A DNA stretch of 64,000 nt from Rhabditoides inermis. Its lineage: Eukaryota; Nematoda; Chromadorea; Rhabditida; Rhabditidae. The DNA lies in the NCBI GenBank assembly GCA_963966185.1, contig CAWZYM010000384.1:410001-474000 (forward strand). Reading direction: 5' to 3'. Positions 10,560-23,942 of this stretch are shown here, piece by piece. The notes beneath the pieces were generated by a model. That model was not told the DNA's origin and did not search any database. It worked only from the letters and a program-made list of their open reading frames with translations. Position 1 is the stretch's first letter; each line of letters opens with the position of its first letter. A program made the position numbers and the translations under genes.

Positions 10560-12994
10560 TCTGTTCCTGCTGAACATACTCGAATGAGAGAAGACAGCAG
10601 GCGTGACATTCAGTCCACAAACGCGTGACATTTACAACGAGAGAACCGTCGTCACCATTGGAGAAACAAAGGATTCGTCATTTGCATGCACAAAGAAGAC
10701 TTTTGTATTCTATATAAGGAAAAGCGATACAAAGAAGCTCGGCAGCGAGTGAGTGAAAGAAGGAGTGAGACGGGAGGGAGATAAGGAGACGCCCCTCCTC
10801 CCTCACACCGGAAATGCCCATATCCCTTCATGTACAAAACAGATTCCCTTTTTCCAAGGAAATGCGTTAGAAGTGACATTCAATTACGAGCATGAAAGAT
10901 ATATTAATGGAATATGTACGTTATCAAAAAGAAGACGACAGAGCAGCGAATAGGCAGCGACAGAGGTCGCCACCAGGTACCAAGAACCAGTGCACCTCGA
11001 ACCAGGCAGAAGCCCTCGACGATACAAGAGTAATGTCTCCATCCTTCACTTATATACTCACTGGCGACTGTTTTGGATCCTCCCTCTCTATCCCAGCCCC
11101 GCCCCTCACACGCAAGCATCGCCTGAGGGCATCTCATCCCTCCCTCACAAGGCGAGCGAGAGAGCGGGAGAGCGCAGACGAGACTGTAGCGTGTGATTAG
11201 CCCCTCAATGGAGTGAGAGCGTCAGAATTACATGGTTTGAATAAATATAGAGAAGCAATGGCGGAAAAGAAGAGAGTTTTGACGCAGAGTGAGCTGTGAG
11301 CTGCATGAAATGCGAGCAGGAACCTGCAAGATGTGCACGCAAGCCTAATCCCCTATGATATCATCCAACAAGAGAATAGTGAATGCCGAACTCACTAATC
11401 CGTTGACGTATTGTGTAGTAGTTTATCAGTTTCTCACAATCCGAACGTGTCTGTATGCTTGACGTAAGAATGCCACCAGACGTGTTTTGTTATACTTACA
11501 TAAATTAAGATCATTGAGAGCTGAGATGAAGTTGAGCCATATCATCATTAGAGTCTGGAAAACAATCGATGTGCTGAATCCCGAAACCCCTGATATATGA
11601 TATATGAATGTATGTTACATCACTCTGATCAGATGATGATTTGTTTGTTACGCGGGAACTTATATGGAAGCTACAACCACGCATATTCGGAAATTAGTTA
11701 TTATAGGGTTATTACGTATTAAGCATGACGTTGTATATGTATATGATCTGTATCTCTATTGAGCTGGAAATGAGTTGCATGTGAGTGATATCACTCTCAT
11801 TCTCACATACAACAGGTATAAACGAAACATTTCCTTTCCAGATACCGAGATCCTTCCACTTATCCTATTTATTTCCGTTACACGAACGGAAGTGGAATTA
11901 TACCTTATACGCCTATCATTTCCTGAATATATTATTTATATTTCCTGAATGAAATGAAATAAAATGGTTGTATGACATGGAAGAAATCCAGGAAGAAAGA
12001 GAGAAGAGAGATGTTTGGTATGTATATTTACTTATACTCGATTACGTTGTCGGCAGTTTTTCACCTTTTTGAGAACGTCAGTAGTCACAAGAACCCTCCC
12101 CCGTGACTTCTTCACCTTTCATCAATCGTAGTTCTTTGTCGAGCATGTGCACTATTTGATTTCGTCACGTGACGTCAGCAAGTGAAATTTTAACATAGTG
12201 AGCTGAACAGAAAAATTTTCATCGAATTTCGAATAAACCTGTACATATGTATTAGTCAAGTGAATTGGATGAATGAGGATACGGATCTTGGTTTATTTGA
12301 GACAAGCGAACCACTTGCAAAACTTAGTTTGTTGTTTTGTGATATTATGAAAACGAATATAATAATAATAAATAATAATAAGTAGTTTATTCATAAAACT
12401 GTCAAGCACTGAATGAGGATAGTGGAAATGGTTTGGTCGGTCGATGTGTCGAGCAATCCAAGTCCACGCACCGCAAGGCGAGACTGCAGCGCCCCACAGA
12501 GGCACAAAGTCGATCCATGAACATCCCGGAAAAGTTTCGACTTTCTCATTCTAATATCCGAACCCCTTCTCAAAAATTGTCATGCACATTCACATGTGTA
12601 AATTTGACATGTATATAAAAGGCATGTATATTTGTATTTGCCAACCGCCTTGATTGCTAGTTGTCTTGCACAATTGTAGTGAGGAAAGATAAAAACACAC
12701 CAAAGAATAAAAATACTGACGGTGTGGGGATTACGTCTCTATCCTCCATATAGAACTCGTATTATTTGAATGCGTGTCTTGGCAATCCACATAAAGAGCC
12801 TTACTCTCGCTCTCTCGCAGAGCGTCAGTAACACTCAGGCTTACCATCTCTTACTGATTGCATCACAATCTCATAGGAAGTTGATAGGCTGATAAACCCA
12901 TCTCTCAAGCATATTAAGTACTTCACAATAGTAAACATAGCTCTCAATCTCATGACGGCGCCTATTTTAAGAATGCGGACGTCAAATCGTCAGT

Positions 12995-13165
12995 ATGCGG
13001 ACGTCTATATTTCCATTTAGGTAATAGAGATCTATGGAATTTTTGAGATAAAAGTTGATAGTGTTTCTATTTATAGACACATTTCCCTTCAGATAATAGA
13101 GATATATAGAAATTATTAGGTCAAAGTGGATCGCATTTCTATTCATGGCAATATGTGGGCGAAAT
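12995..13165. repeat. Imperfect tandem repeat, unit about 75 bp
   Basis: Two diverged copies of a unit containing ATAGAGAT, then TAGAAATT or GGAATTTT, then a tract ending in TTTCTATT. The two-copy pattern is visible, but the unit borders are soft. Confidence 0.5.
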
Positions 13166-13852
13166 AACAGTGACGACATGTTATATTCATGAAATAAATA
13201 AAAATAGAATTTAGCTTGTATTAATGCAAAGTGCAGGCAAAAGAGGGGGAAGGGAGATTAGACTGATGTTGACAAGAAAAGTGCTATGAATTTGTGAAAC
13301 CTGAGACGAGACGCTCATTTTCCGGATATGTTAATGCTTGGCGCACGCGGTGACTACGTAAAATGTCCAAATAATCCTGTAGTACACAGGAGTTTATATG
13401 CACGCGTAAAGTAGACGAGTGCAGAAAATGCACTATAGGACTACAGTACGTCTATATCGCAATAGATGTCAGTAAATCTCACGATGATACCCTTACCCTT
13501 ATCCACGCATTTAAATAAAGTGTATTTGATGTGCAAGTAATTGGATAAAGTAGTTCTAATATAAGTCAAGTGCACTTTTTAGGACTCGAAAAACAGAATT
13601 CTTTATTCTTGTTCAAGAAACGACGCTGGCGTCTATTATAAGAATCTAACTACGTATTTAGCGCAGAAATGTGAATGTGTTTGTGTGTGTTTTTGAAGAC
13701 TTTATTTCATAATCTTAAAATATACAGATTGTACTTACAGTGTACCTGTACACTCGGCTGGGAATACGTAGAACAGTAGTACAGTACGGCTTTGTTCGTG
13801 GGATTTGCTAAAGCGGAGTAGTATTGTACTGGTTTGGCTGACGTTTGCTTGA

Positions 13853-14234
13853 TCAATCAATCAATCATTTATCCAGAATCGCTATATCCTGACTATACAA
13901 CAAGTGAATACGGTACACCACAAGGGCTAAGCGCTGGGAGAAACACAGTTTAGCAACGGGGATGGTAGGGTCGAAGGTCGAAAGTCGATGTTAAATCGAT
14001 AATCAGTCGATAATCATTCGATTTCCTTTCCATAATCCATTAGAATTAGATACCATTATAGACGATAGTGGAGCTCCGGGTGTTCCTTTTCTTCCATTAT
14101 AATCCACAATAGTAACTCAGCGGGCTAGGAAGACAGCGTTCTCGTGAGCTATTCCCCGCCTTGCTCAAGGGTACTGGGGGAAGATTATTTCGACCCGACC
14201 GCGCGATGCGAGAGAGGAAGAAATAATAATAATA
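13853..14234 (-). mobile_element. Short non-LTR (SINE or truncated LINE) insertion with 10-bp TSD
   Basis: The segment is bounded by perfect copies of TTTGCTTGAT at 13843-13852 and 14235-14244. Read on the minus strand it carries CCCTTGAGCAAGGC and ends TCTGGATAAATGATTGATTGATTG.., a repetitive 3' tail like those of L2-type elements and the SINEs they mobilise. An (AAT)n run lies at the other end. A clear Pol III A/B box pair was not identified. No open frame is present. Confidence 0.6.
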
Positions 14235-15302
14235 TTTGCTTGATAGACTCAATAAATCATACTCTCAAGAGATTAGATAGGGATGAGCTAAAATTGACTT
14301 GAGCTGTTCTCACTTTCATTATCAATAAAGAGGGAGAACGTATGAGTCAACTCAAATGCCATGAGAACGTTCAGCTCACGATTGTCACGATTTCTATGAA
14401 AAAAATGTAAAACTCAGAAAAATCATTTCTAGAAACAATGCCGCAAACACATCGGGCCTCAATGAAACTACATAGTAATAAAATGTCTTGAAAACTGGTA
14501 TGTTGTTCAACAACGAATTTGATTTACGAAATGCTCACACAACATACAGTATGCTCAAACCGGGAAAGTGGACGTGTGAGTGAGAGGGTGTTTTCGCTGC
14601 AATGTTTGTGAAAGCATCATTCCCTAGATTATCTGATTCACTATCATAAGATCACAACTTGGCGACTCGTCGTGAAATGCTAATGGATTTGGTGCGTAGA
14701 AAGACAGACGTCCTCACTCCCCCATATAGACATAGACATCCAAATGCGCGAAATCATCACCATAATCAAAGACGGACCGATACCCCATAAGCACAGCTGC
14801 TCTCTTTCATATATGTGATTACTGGTACTGACAGATCCACGATTTATCGCGCTAGGTTAGGGTCAGACAACAACGAGAGAGCATGGTCATCGAGGAGTGC
14901 GCAGACGGCGGCGGGTCGAAAGGCCGATCTGTGCCAGTGAGGCGTGAAGAAAAGCGGGGCAGAAAAAGCGGTTGGGTGGTGTGAAAAAAGAGTGTGGGAA
15001 GAGACAGGGCCTACAGGCGTGGTAGCAACGCGTCCGGTCGTCGTCCCCTCATCTCACTTTCGCTTGCCTCGGTTGGTTTAACGACATTGCTACTCGTTCT
15101 TTCGTGAGAAAGTCGCACCTACAATCTCTCACCTTCACATTTTTACCCAATATAGTCATACATGTATATCTGATGTACCTTTGCCACCGTCAGTGAACCG
15201 CAATGTCTGTCTGATGTTATCTGAGTGAGAGTGAGACGTTGACCTCTCACCCCCCGGGTCAATCGCACTTTTATGAGCGCGCACATTACCTCTATACGAC
15301 GA

Positions 15303-15306
<4 letters not shown>

Positions 15307-15347
<41 letters not shown>

Positions 15348-15608
15348 GACACATCATACCCTACCCACTATCGGCTTACTCTTTTACGAACGATGATTTT
15401 CTTGGGTGTTTGTCGGCCTCTCTTTGATGTAAGAGAGGTGTCAGCGAGGGATTAGTTTATCATAAATAGACACTCATTAGGTCACAATGATATCATGCTA
15501 TGTGACTGTTATTGTTTGTAGTGAATGGAAAACGTGCAGTACTTTTATGCCTTCATGCATTTTGCAGCAGTCGCGTTTTCCAATTTTCTGCCCCTTTGCG
15601 CTTTTGCC

Positions 15609-15661
<53 letters not shown>

Positions 15662-16342
15662 GACTCCCTGCCAATGCACTACTAATTACTCCGCTTCTCC
15701 TCCTCTCTGCTCCCATATTGCCTTCTAGTCTTCAAAACTCCATTTCAGTTGGATTAAGTACATGGATTACTTGTTTCTTGCCCTGTTGCCCTTGAATCTA
15801 CTGTTATCTTCTGCTTCCTCTACTTTAAATTTCTGTTTTCTGCCCGGCTAATGCTAATGTGTGGGGGTGGTGCTTGCACAAGATGCCAGCCTCGTTTCCG
15901 CCTTTCTTCACCCTCTCCCCCTCTCTCCCTCCCTCTTTCTCCCTCCCTCCATTCCTCTCTCTCTCTCTCTCTCTCTCACTCTCTCTCTCTCTGTCTCTAT
16001 CTCTCTCGTGATTGATAATCAGACTGGCTATCGAAGGAACTTTCTCTCTCTGGAATCTATTTCATCTCGGCGCCAAACGGCCAAAAACAACTCAAACTAA
16101 TTACGAGTCGATGAGAGCAGGTGTTGTAAAGTTTTCATAAGACGTTTGCATCTCTGCAGATTTCGAGATGAGATGTTTCGGCATCGTTGAAAACTACTTG
16201 TGTTGTGAAATTATGATGCAATAAGTTGTGTTATTTAAAAAAAAATTACTTCCTTCAGTAGCTTATGATGTAGCAGCACTGATATACTCGAGTAAATGGG
16301 ATGAAAGAAAGAATGTGTGTGAGAGAGAAAGTGAGAGAGAGA

Positions 16343-16382
<40 letters not shown>

Positions 16383-16785
16383 CGAGTCTGTTTGTACCAG
16401 GCGTACCTAATGCTTGAACCCAATGAAATCCGTTTTGTATTCTCGCAAAACCCCAAAAAAGTGTGAGCGTTTTTTTCTTCTTTTTCTGCACATTCACTAG
16501 TGGTGGAAGGGGCTTTGATCGTTCACACGATGCGAACAATACTACGATCTCTTCTCTTTCCCTGTACCCTGTTTCTCTATCCATCTCTTCCTCCCTCACT
16601 CTCTAACTGACTCACCCTTTCTTGACATTTCCTAGCACAATATCATATTCACATAGCATAGGATAAGTTATCTCTTCTTATCATAATGTTTTGACGCGTG
16701 CCGCGCAAGTTTGATTGGATTATCAGACTAGCTTATCAGGCGCCTATCCAAACATTATGAACATCGGATTCGACTAGCGAATACG

Positions 16786-16819
<34 letters not shown>

Positions 16820-17069
16820 CCCTTCTCTCTCCCTCTTTCTCTATCTCTCTCTCTCTTTCTCTTTTATATATCTATACTTATCATCCTCTCCACTTTCAAT
16901 TCCATCTATGGATTTCGGGGGTAGGAAACGAAATGGCAAATATCTTTGCTTTTTGTGAGCATCTTCCATGGCAAAAATCTTGTTCGTCGGTGGTGGCCGC
17001 AGTTATGGGTTCTCATTCCTCTTTCCCTCTCCCCCTTTTTATCCCGATTTTGGCCAGGGGGAGTCAAGC

Positions 17070-17115
<46 letters not shown>

Positions 17116-17828
17116 GAGGGGAAAGCCCGCAATAGCCGTTCTTTTCTCGTTTTGTCGGCTCACGTTACGATTTTCGCAAAGTAGCCGTGTCGTGTGTTTG
17201 TTTTCTCACACGTTTGTAGCGTTGTGTCTATTGTTGTCCATTTGTTTTCTTCTTGCGCACCTCACTTTTTCTCAGCACAACAACGAAAAACAACGACACT
17301 CTGTTCTCACGTCTGTTCGGGTAGAATACAGATATAGAGATAGAGATTTCGTACACCACATTATTCTCGAAAATCCTCTCAACACCTTTTTTCCTACTGT
17401 AGAAGGGATTGAGGATACAAAGCGCTATTCAAATTCCATGCTCAATGCTCCCTCACAACCTGCGAGAGAGAGGGGGAGAGAGAGATTCGGATGTTCAAAA
17501 CCTGGTCTGTGTGTGTGCGAATACAAAAGTACGCCAGATGTCTACCCTCCAATGACAAATGAATGGTTCTGGCCACGCACTTTTTCCGTCCACTTTTTGC
17601 ATTCGAATGTTGCGTTGTGCATTGGGTTAGAGGTTAGTCATACTGTAGGAAGAGGGGGAGAGAGAGAGAGGGGTACATGGGCTATTACTCATTCGCGTAT
17701 TGCGTTCTCGCGTCACAGCATCGTCGAGAGTTTGTCGCCTCGGCGGGATCAGTAAATCAGCGTCCCGCAGGTGTGGGAATCCATCTCTCCCTCTCCTCTC
17801 TCCATTTCGAAGGTCTTCCCAGCAGGTT

Positions 17829-17874
<46 letters not shown>

Positions 17875-18349
17875 CGCGTCTCACACGCGAGCCCGAATCG
17901 AACGCGCTCATTACCGCATCGGTCATTCATAATCCGCCGTCACCTCATTCATATCCCTCTCTCTATCTCTCTCTCTCCCCCCTCTCTCTATCCCTCTCTT
18001 CTCTCTCTTTCTTCCCATCTCCCTCCCTGATTGTTGTTCGTTTTGCTTGTTGATCCGCGGCCCGACAACTGACCGCCGGGGAGATTAGGGTGGCTGTGGG
18101 ACTCGGAGTATATCCGCCATATCCTCCACAACGTGTATTGTGTATGAAACACACTGTACTTTTATGATGTACTTGCACACACATGTTTGTGCTCCACTGC
18201 TGCTTATATCGTTGACGCTTTCGAAACACACAAGGTTATGGCTATTATACGCAAGCGCAAGATGCAATCACTTTCATAATGAGGTGGTGCTAATTAATTG
18301 ACTATGTTATCTACCACACACATCTCCAGCCTTATTGAGTTCACTCGAG

Positions 18350-18396
<47 letters not shown>

Positions 18397-18988
18397 CTCT
18401 CTCCTCTATCTCCTCTCGCACCCTCTCTCCTTCTGATATGATCTGATCCTTATCGCATCCAACCTCGCGCCTCCCACCGTAAATACGTTTCATTGTCTCC
18501 AGCGTCCTTTCCTTATACAGTTTTCGAGCGCCACAAAGAATTACGATAATTATATGTGCTTATTTTGGAACGCCCATAGATATCTCTTTCTTTCGGGTCC
18601 CCAGAGTGACCGCTGGTTATTTATTCTAGGGTTCTCTCCCTCTTTCCCTCTATTCCCGGCCCCTCTCCCTCCCTCTCTCCCTCCCAGAGTGGCATGAATT
18701 CCTGAGTAATGGCTCGCTATCAACCTCTTGCCTTTCACGAGTGACATATCTCTGTTGCCCCCACCCCTTGTTTACTTGTTTGTCTCCGACCCTGAGGGCT
18801 CATGCCCTCCGTGTAATGACTTCTTGAGCCACGCTCTTTTCTCAAACTTTCGCAGTGTAAAAGGCTCACACCTGATAATTTCTCCTCTCTCACTCTTGGA
18901 AAAGCTAGCAGTTGCCAGCACACTCATTTTCTCCCGACATATCACTCTCCACACACACCACGAATCCCATTCATAAATAACACTCCCT

Positions 18989-19026
<38 letters not shown>

Positions 19027-19434
19027 TTCTCCATCCGCTCCCTCTATTTCAATGCCCCAAGCTAATTTCCATGATACTACTTGCCTCTCCCTCTCCACTC
19101 AATTTGTTGTTGTTTGTTGCCTAATTCTCGTGTTCGCTAGTCATTCTCATGTTCCAAAACTATGTTTCGTTCGCTTGCTTGTGCAAAGGTTTTCGATTAC
19201 ATGTTTTCTGAAAACATATGACGTAAATTTACTATTGTTTTTTTTATGAAAACGGGTGTAAATAAAATACATCTTACCCTATTACCCTCTTATATCACCT
19301 TATTAGTTTTTTCTCCTCTTTCCAATACTTATACTAAATAGAACGTCTGTTCTGTCCACGCTTTGTTATCCTGTTCTCGCCTGTCCGCAGGGCAAATGCG
19401 CAGATTGCTTGTCCGTAATTTACGAGCGCCGATC

Positions 19435-19482
<48 letters not shown>

Positions 19483-20393
19483 ACTGTAGGGAGAGTTGCC
19501 AGATGCCGTTTTATTGTGTTTTATATGCGGGCTCGCGCGGGCAGTTTCGAGGCCTCTGGCCAGCCACGCAGATAAATGCTGTAAATCCATCAGTCGAAAC
19601 TTTTTTGCGGTGATACGATTCTCTGGTTGTTTTACAGTGTTTTACAGCCGGAAACAGTCGCGGTCAATTGCGCAGATTCGAGTAGTGTGTTCGTGAAAGT
19701 TATCCACGCCTCACTAAATCTCTCTCTCCTTCTCATTCTCTCTCTCTCTCTCTTTCCAACTCCAATCCCCCATAAACGCAATAAAAAGCGGAATGAGATC
19801 AGGCGATATGTGGACATAACGGGGCCGTTTTTCGAAATGAGGAGTTTATTGGATAGCGAGCAGCATTGCCCGAGGGCATTGTGATAACTTCCGTCCACTT
19901 TATTGCCGCGTTCTCAAAGAATCATCAAAACTTGGGAATGTTTATATATTGAGCTTTTGCGCCAGCCATCTGCAATGAGCATCTTCTCTCTCCCTCCGCT
20001 CTTTCTATCATCTGCCTTTGTCGAGTTTGTTTATGTTTACACTGTTTCTGATCCCTATGGGAGATTATGCCCTTTCAGTGTGTCTCATGAGCAGTCTCTA
20101 ATGTCAACGTTCCTATGAGAAACATTGTGTTTATCATAAAATTGTCACCTTCTTTCACGTGTTATTGCTCTTCGAAGTAATGTTCGTGTAGAAACTGTTT
20201 CGTCATAGTCATACAAAGTGTTAAATGTTATATATGTATGTGCATGTTGTTGAAATTATATTTCCCCGTTTTCTAATGATGTCTTCAATATCATTAGCAT
20301 GATAGATGAGTACGTTTTGACTGCTGACAAGCTTGAAATCTCTTCCTTCTCTTCTCTCTCAAGTCCTCCCTCTCCCTTCTCTCTTGTTCTCTT

Positions 20394-20440
<47 letters not shown>
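15307..20440. repeat. Cluster of (CT)n and (GA)n microsatellites
   Basis: Pure or near-pure tracts of 25-55 bases occur near 15307-15342 (GA), 15607-15658 (CT), 15955-15993 (CT), 16339-16381 (GA), 16789-16817 (CT), 17071-17113 (CT), 17831-17872 (GA), 18352-18391 (CT), 18992-19023 (CT), 19436-19480 (GA) and 20396-20439 (CT), about one per 500 bases. Both strand orientations occur. Confidence 0.95.
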
Positions 20441-20442
<2 letters not shown>

Positions 20443-21319
20443 CTCCCTCCCTCCCTCGAATTCCCTCTCTCCATTTTACAACGCCGTTCTCATATCTGCA
20501 GCCTGAGCACTCATATTTCGGCCCAGCCGGATCATTATGTCACTTTTCCACTACATCGATATACTTCATCATTCTGAATATTTGTTATCATACACATTCT
20601 AAAAGATCATAATTATGTTTATGTATATATCGATTTTTTTATATCTTCCATGCTCTATTCTGATCACATCACTTTTTTTCTATTCGCATGATCTATATTG
20701 CTCTATCGCTCGCGAATATTTCGATTTGATTTTTTTTCGTCGTTTTGATCGTCACAGCGGACATTGTATGTGAGCTCAAAAATGGCTCTGTGCGGCCCTC
20801 TGCTCAAAAATGTCACTTCGAATACACCTCTCTTTTTGCCGATATTGTGGCGCGATAATAATTTGCGTGTCTCTCTGCCTGTCTCTCCATTTCCGAGGCT
20901 GCAGCCGTTTTTGCGCGCGCCATAGAAAATTCCACATCTCTCGGTTTCACATGAGGAATGCTCACAGGTGGCGCGAAAGAAATTGTGATTAATATAGAGA
21001 CGTGGGAGAGTGTGTGGAGTAAGAGGAGGGCGCAGACACCTGCAATCTGGCCTCGAATAGCGAGAGTTGTAGTAAAACTGTTAGGCAACTGCTTGCGCAA
21101 GCGTAGCAGAGGGCAGTCGTAAATTGATTAATCCTCTCAACTCAACTCTCATCCGGTTACCAAAATACACCAATCACTTTACACACCAATGCTACATCCA
21201 TGATTCAAACTTGTTATTCCCTCGATATCCCAGAGTTGTATAGCTGCACTTTCTATTTGTCCACTCTCGCCATCGCTTCATTAATTAGCATACCCTGTGT
21301 GAATTGGGGTGCGCGAAAA

Positions 21320-21348
21320 GTGGGAGGAGCTTGGCAAGCTCCGCCCAC
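21320..21348. other. Near-perfect hairpin
   Basis: GTGGGAGGAGCTT and AAGCTCCGCCCAC flank a 3-base loop, pairing over 13 bp with one mismatch, about 900 bp upstream of the TRIM9 start. Function unknown. Confidence 0.6.
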
Positions 21349-22241
21349 TGGGGGACACCCGGGTATGCACAAGAGGCCATCTCTCTCTTCTCTCTCTCTA
21401 TTTTGTTTTGCAGTGGTCTTGGAGCTTCGGTCAGCTTTCGTGAAAGTGGTACACTAATAGAAATTGCTGTACTACGTACATCCTCCGACTACCTTTATTG
21501 GCTTCATTGCGAAACGTCCTACTGCCTCTCTTTTCATCGATATTGCTGCGATTTCTATTAGCTGTGTTCTTTACGTTGACGAAATGGATTTGTTTTTCGT
21601 TCATCTATACTGGTTACCTAATGAAGTCTCCCACTTCCCATTCCTCCAAACCACTAAAGCAATTGCACCCTGCTGCAGGCTCGCTTTCATGGCTTTCTTG
21701 CTTTCCTCTATGAGCTAAAACACCATTTCTCCTTCCTCTCTCTCTCTCGTCTCTCTCTCTATCTCTCCTTCTCTCCCTCTCTCCCTCCCTCTCTCATCCG
21801 GACGATGTCCACTATAATTGGCTGTTTGTTGCTGCCCCACAGGCGCCCGGAGGCAATCCATGAAAAAATGTGTACACGAGACCCGAGGCGATATCCGTAG
21901 TCACTTTGACTTCTCTCTCAGTCAGTCAGTCACATAGCAAACCATGTTCCACCATTAATCATCCTGCTTCTCCGTCTCCTTCTCCTTCTTCCACTGCTCC
22001 CTGCTCCTTCTCCTTCTCTCCCACCCCACAGCCAATACAATCATGTGTGTGTCTTACACATTCTGCCGTTCAGTCAGTCGTTTCCGTTCACTTTTCGCGT
22101 GATCCCAGCGATTTTCGCGTGGATTTTCGGTTGAAATCACTACATTGCCGTTTTTTTCGTATATTCACACTGTGTTTATATTAAACCTGCTCGATTATTG
22201 ATCATTGATTGATTATTTCTCGTTCCAGTCCTCTTCCGGCT

Positions 22242-23275
22242 ATGGAGGAGGAGTTGAAATGCGGCGTATGCCGGAGGTTCTTCGAAGATCCTATACTACT
22301 CCAGTGCGGACACAGCTACTGCCGACTATGCGCTCTGAAGGTGATTGATTTATTGATTTATTGATTGTTTATCGCTCTGTTTCAGCTGCAGTCCACCTCT
22401 CAGACTCGCCCCTCCACTCCTGGCTCTGCTCTGCTCAGCGGACTCCACTCCATTTCTTTACTCCACAACAGCCCCAACTGTTCTAGCGGTACGTTTAGAC
22501 TATGTTATGTATTATGTATTTTGAAATATGCATCCGTTCGTGCTAATTGTATGTGACTCATTCACATTCCCATATACACTCATTCCTTCCTTCCATTCTC
22601 CACCATCTGCTCTTTTCTCTTCGTCTCTCTCCGACCCATATTGCCATTCGAGTTGCCATTCGAGTCAAGTACATTGCGCGGCGGCAGCCAATGAGAGTGA
22701 CGTCACGCGGATCAGCTGATCGAGTCGCGACACAGTTACTAATGAGAGCGATCAGCTGATTTGATTGGCATGCTTTCAGGCGGTTCGGACACGGCTTCAC
22801 TGTGCATCTCCGATCAGGATCCGGATGACAAGGCGTCCATCGTGTCGGAGACAGACTCGGGTGTCGTGTGCACCAGAGGTAATAGAGAGAAATAAGGAGA
22901 GAGAGAGAGAGACCGCTCCCCCTGCAGCGTCCCGTCCCTCGTCTATCGTGGGTCCTCCTCTGTCCCGTCTCCCCTCCATCCTCACCCCTGGCACGAGTGG
23001 CTGCCAGCTCACCTGCCAGCACTGCCACCGAGCCACATACTTCGCCGACGAGGTACGACGAGTATACGGTTCATAAGAACTTAAGAACGCGTGAAATACA
23101 ATAATGTAAAAGATTCGTTCCGACCCCTGTACGTTTCACACCACTCGTTCCAGGCCGCCGTACTCAATGCCCCCTCCAACATCGCAGTCGCCAACGTGAT
23201 CCAACGCTATCTACTCGCGCATCCCCATCTCAGAGGGAAGCCGGAGGAGGCGGAAGCGGAGCAGGTAGGGAGGGA

Positions 23276-23319
<44 letters not shown>

Positions 23320-23906
23320 CCCTTGCAGTCGGCTCCGTCCTGCCAACTCTGCGAGTCGTCCACCCCCACTGCCGCGTGTTCGTACTGCGAGCAGTGTTCG
23401 ATCTTCTACTGTGAGCCGTGCCAGCAGGCCCTCCATCCATCCAGGGGACCACTCGCAAAGCACACCATCGTGGAAGCGGGAAGGGCCAGGTGAGACCTGG
23501 ACTTCAACTTGCATCCATTGGAACTGTGGGGACTTACTAAAACGCTAGTACTGATTGATTGAATGATGCAAATGATTGCTTGTTCAGGAAACGCTCGACT
23601 CCCCCTCCTCCGTCGCGAGATGCGAGGTGCTCGGTGCACAGGGGAGAGGCACTGTCCATGTACTGCCTCGCATGCAAGACTCCCGTATGCTGCCACTGCC
23701 TACAGGTATGCGTCTCTCTCTCCCTCTCCCTTTCTCCTCTCCCTGTCTCAATCTCTTTCTCTTTTCTATCTACATCCTTGTAGGACGTCCGTCACTCGAA
23801 CCACGACGTGCAATCACTGGCTGCCACGTGCAAGTCGCACAAGGTGAGCGTTTCTTTGCTTCTCTGGTCTCTCTCCCTCTCCCTCTCCCTCTCTCCCTCT
23901 TCTCTC

Positions 23907-23942
<36 letters not shown>

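Larger units (their letters stand above)
10660..22225. other. Gene-poor, microsatellite-rich interval upstream of TRIM9
   Basis: I found no stretch of 11.6 kb here with exon-like phase continuity or a recognisable protein. Open frames in it are short or encode CT/GA runs. It contains many CT and GA tracts, one short non-LTR element (13853-14234), a weak tandem repeat of about 75 bp (12995-13165) and a hairpin at 21320-21348. It could hold TRIM9 5' UTR exons, regulatory DNA or a noncoding gene that cannot be seen by coding signal. Confidence 0.6.

Noticed and set aside
10892..11200. 102-codon frame
   Set aside because: Low-complexity, no flanking splice signals, not related to any family I can recognise.
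16946..17755. 269-codon frame in the TRIM9 upstream region
   Set aside because: Composition is driven by CT/GA tracts and it has no domain, splice support or codon bias resembling the real genes.
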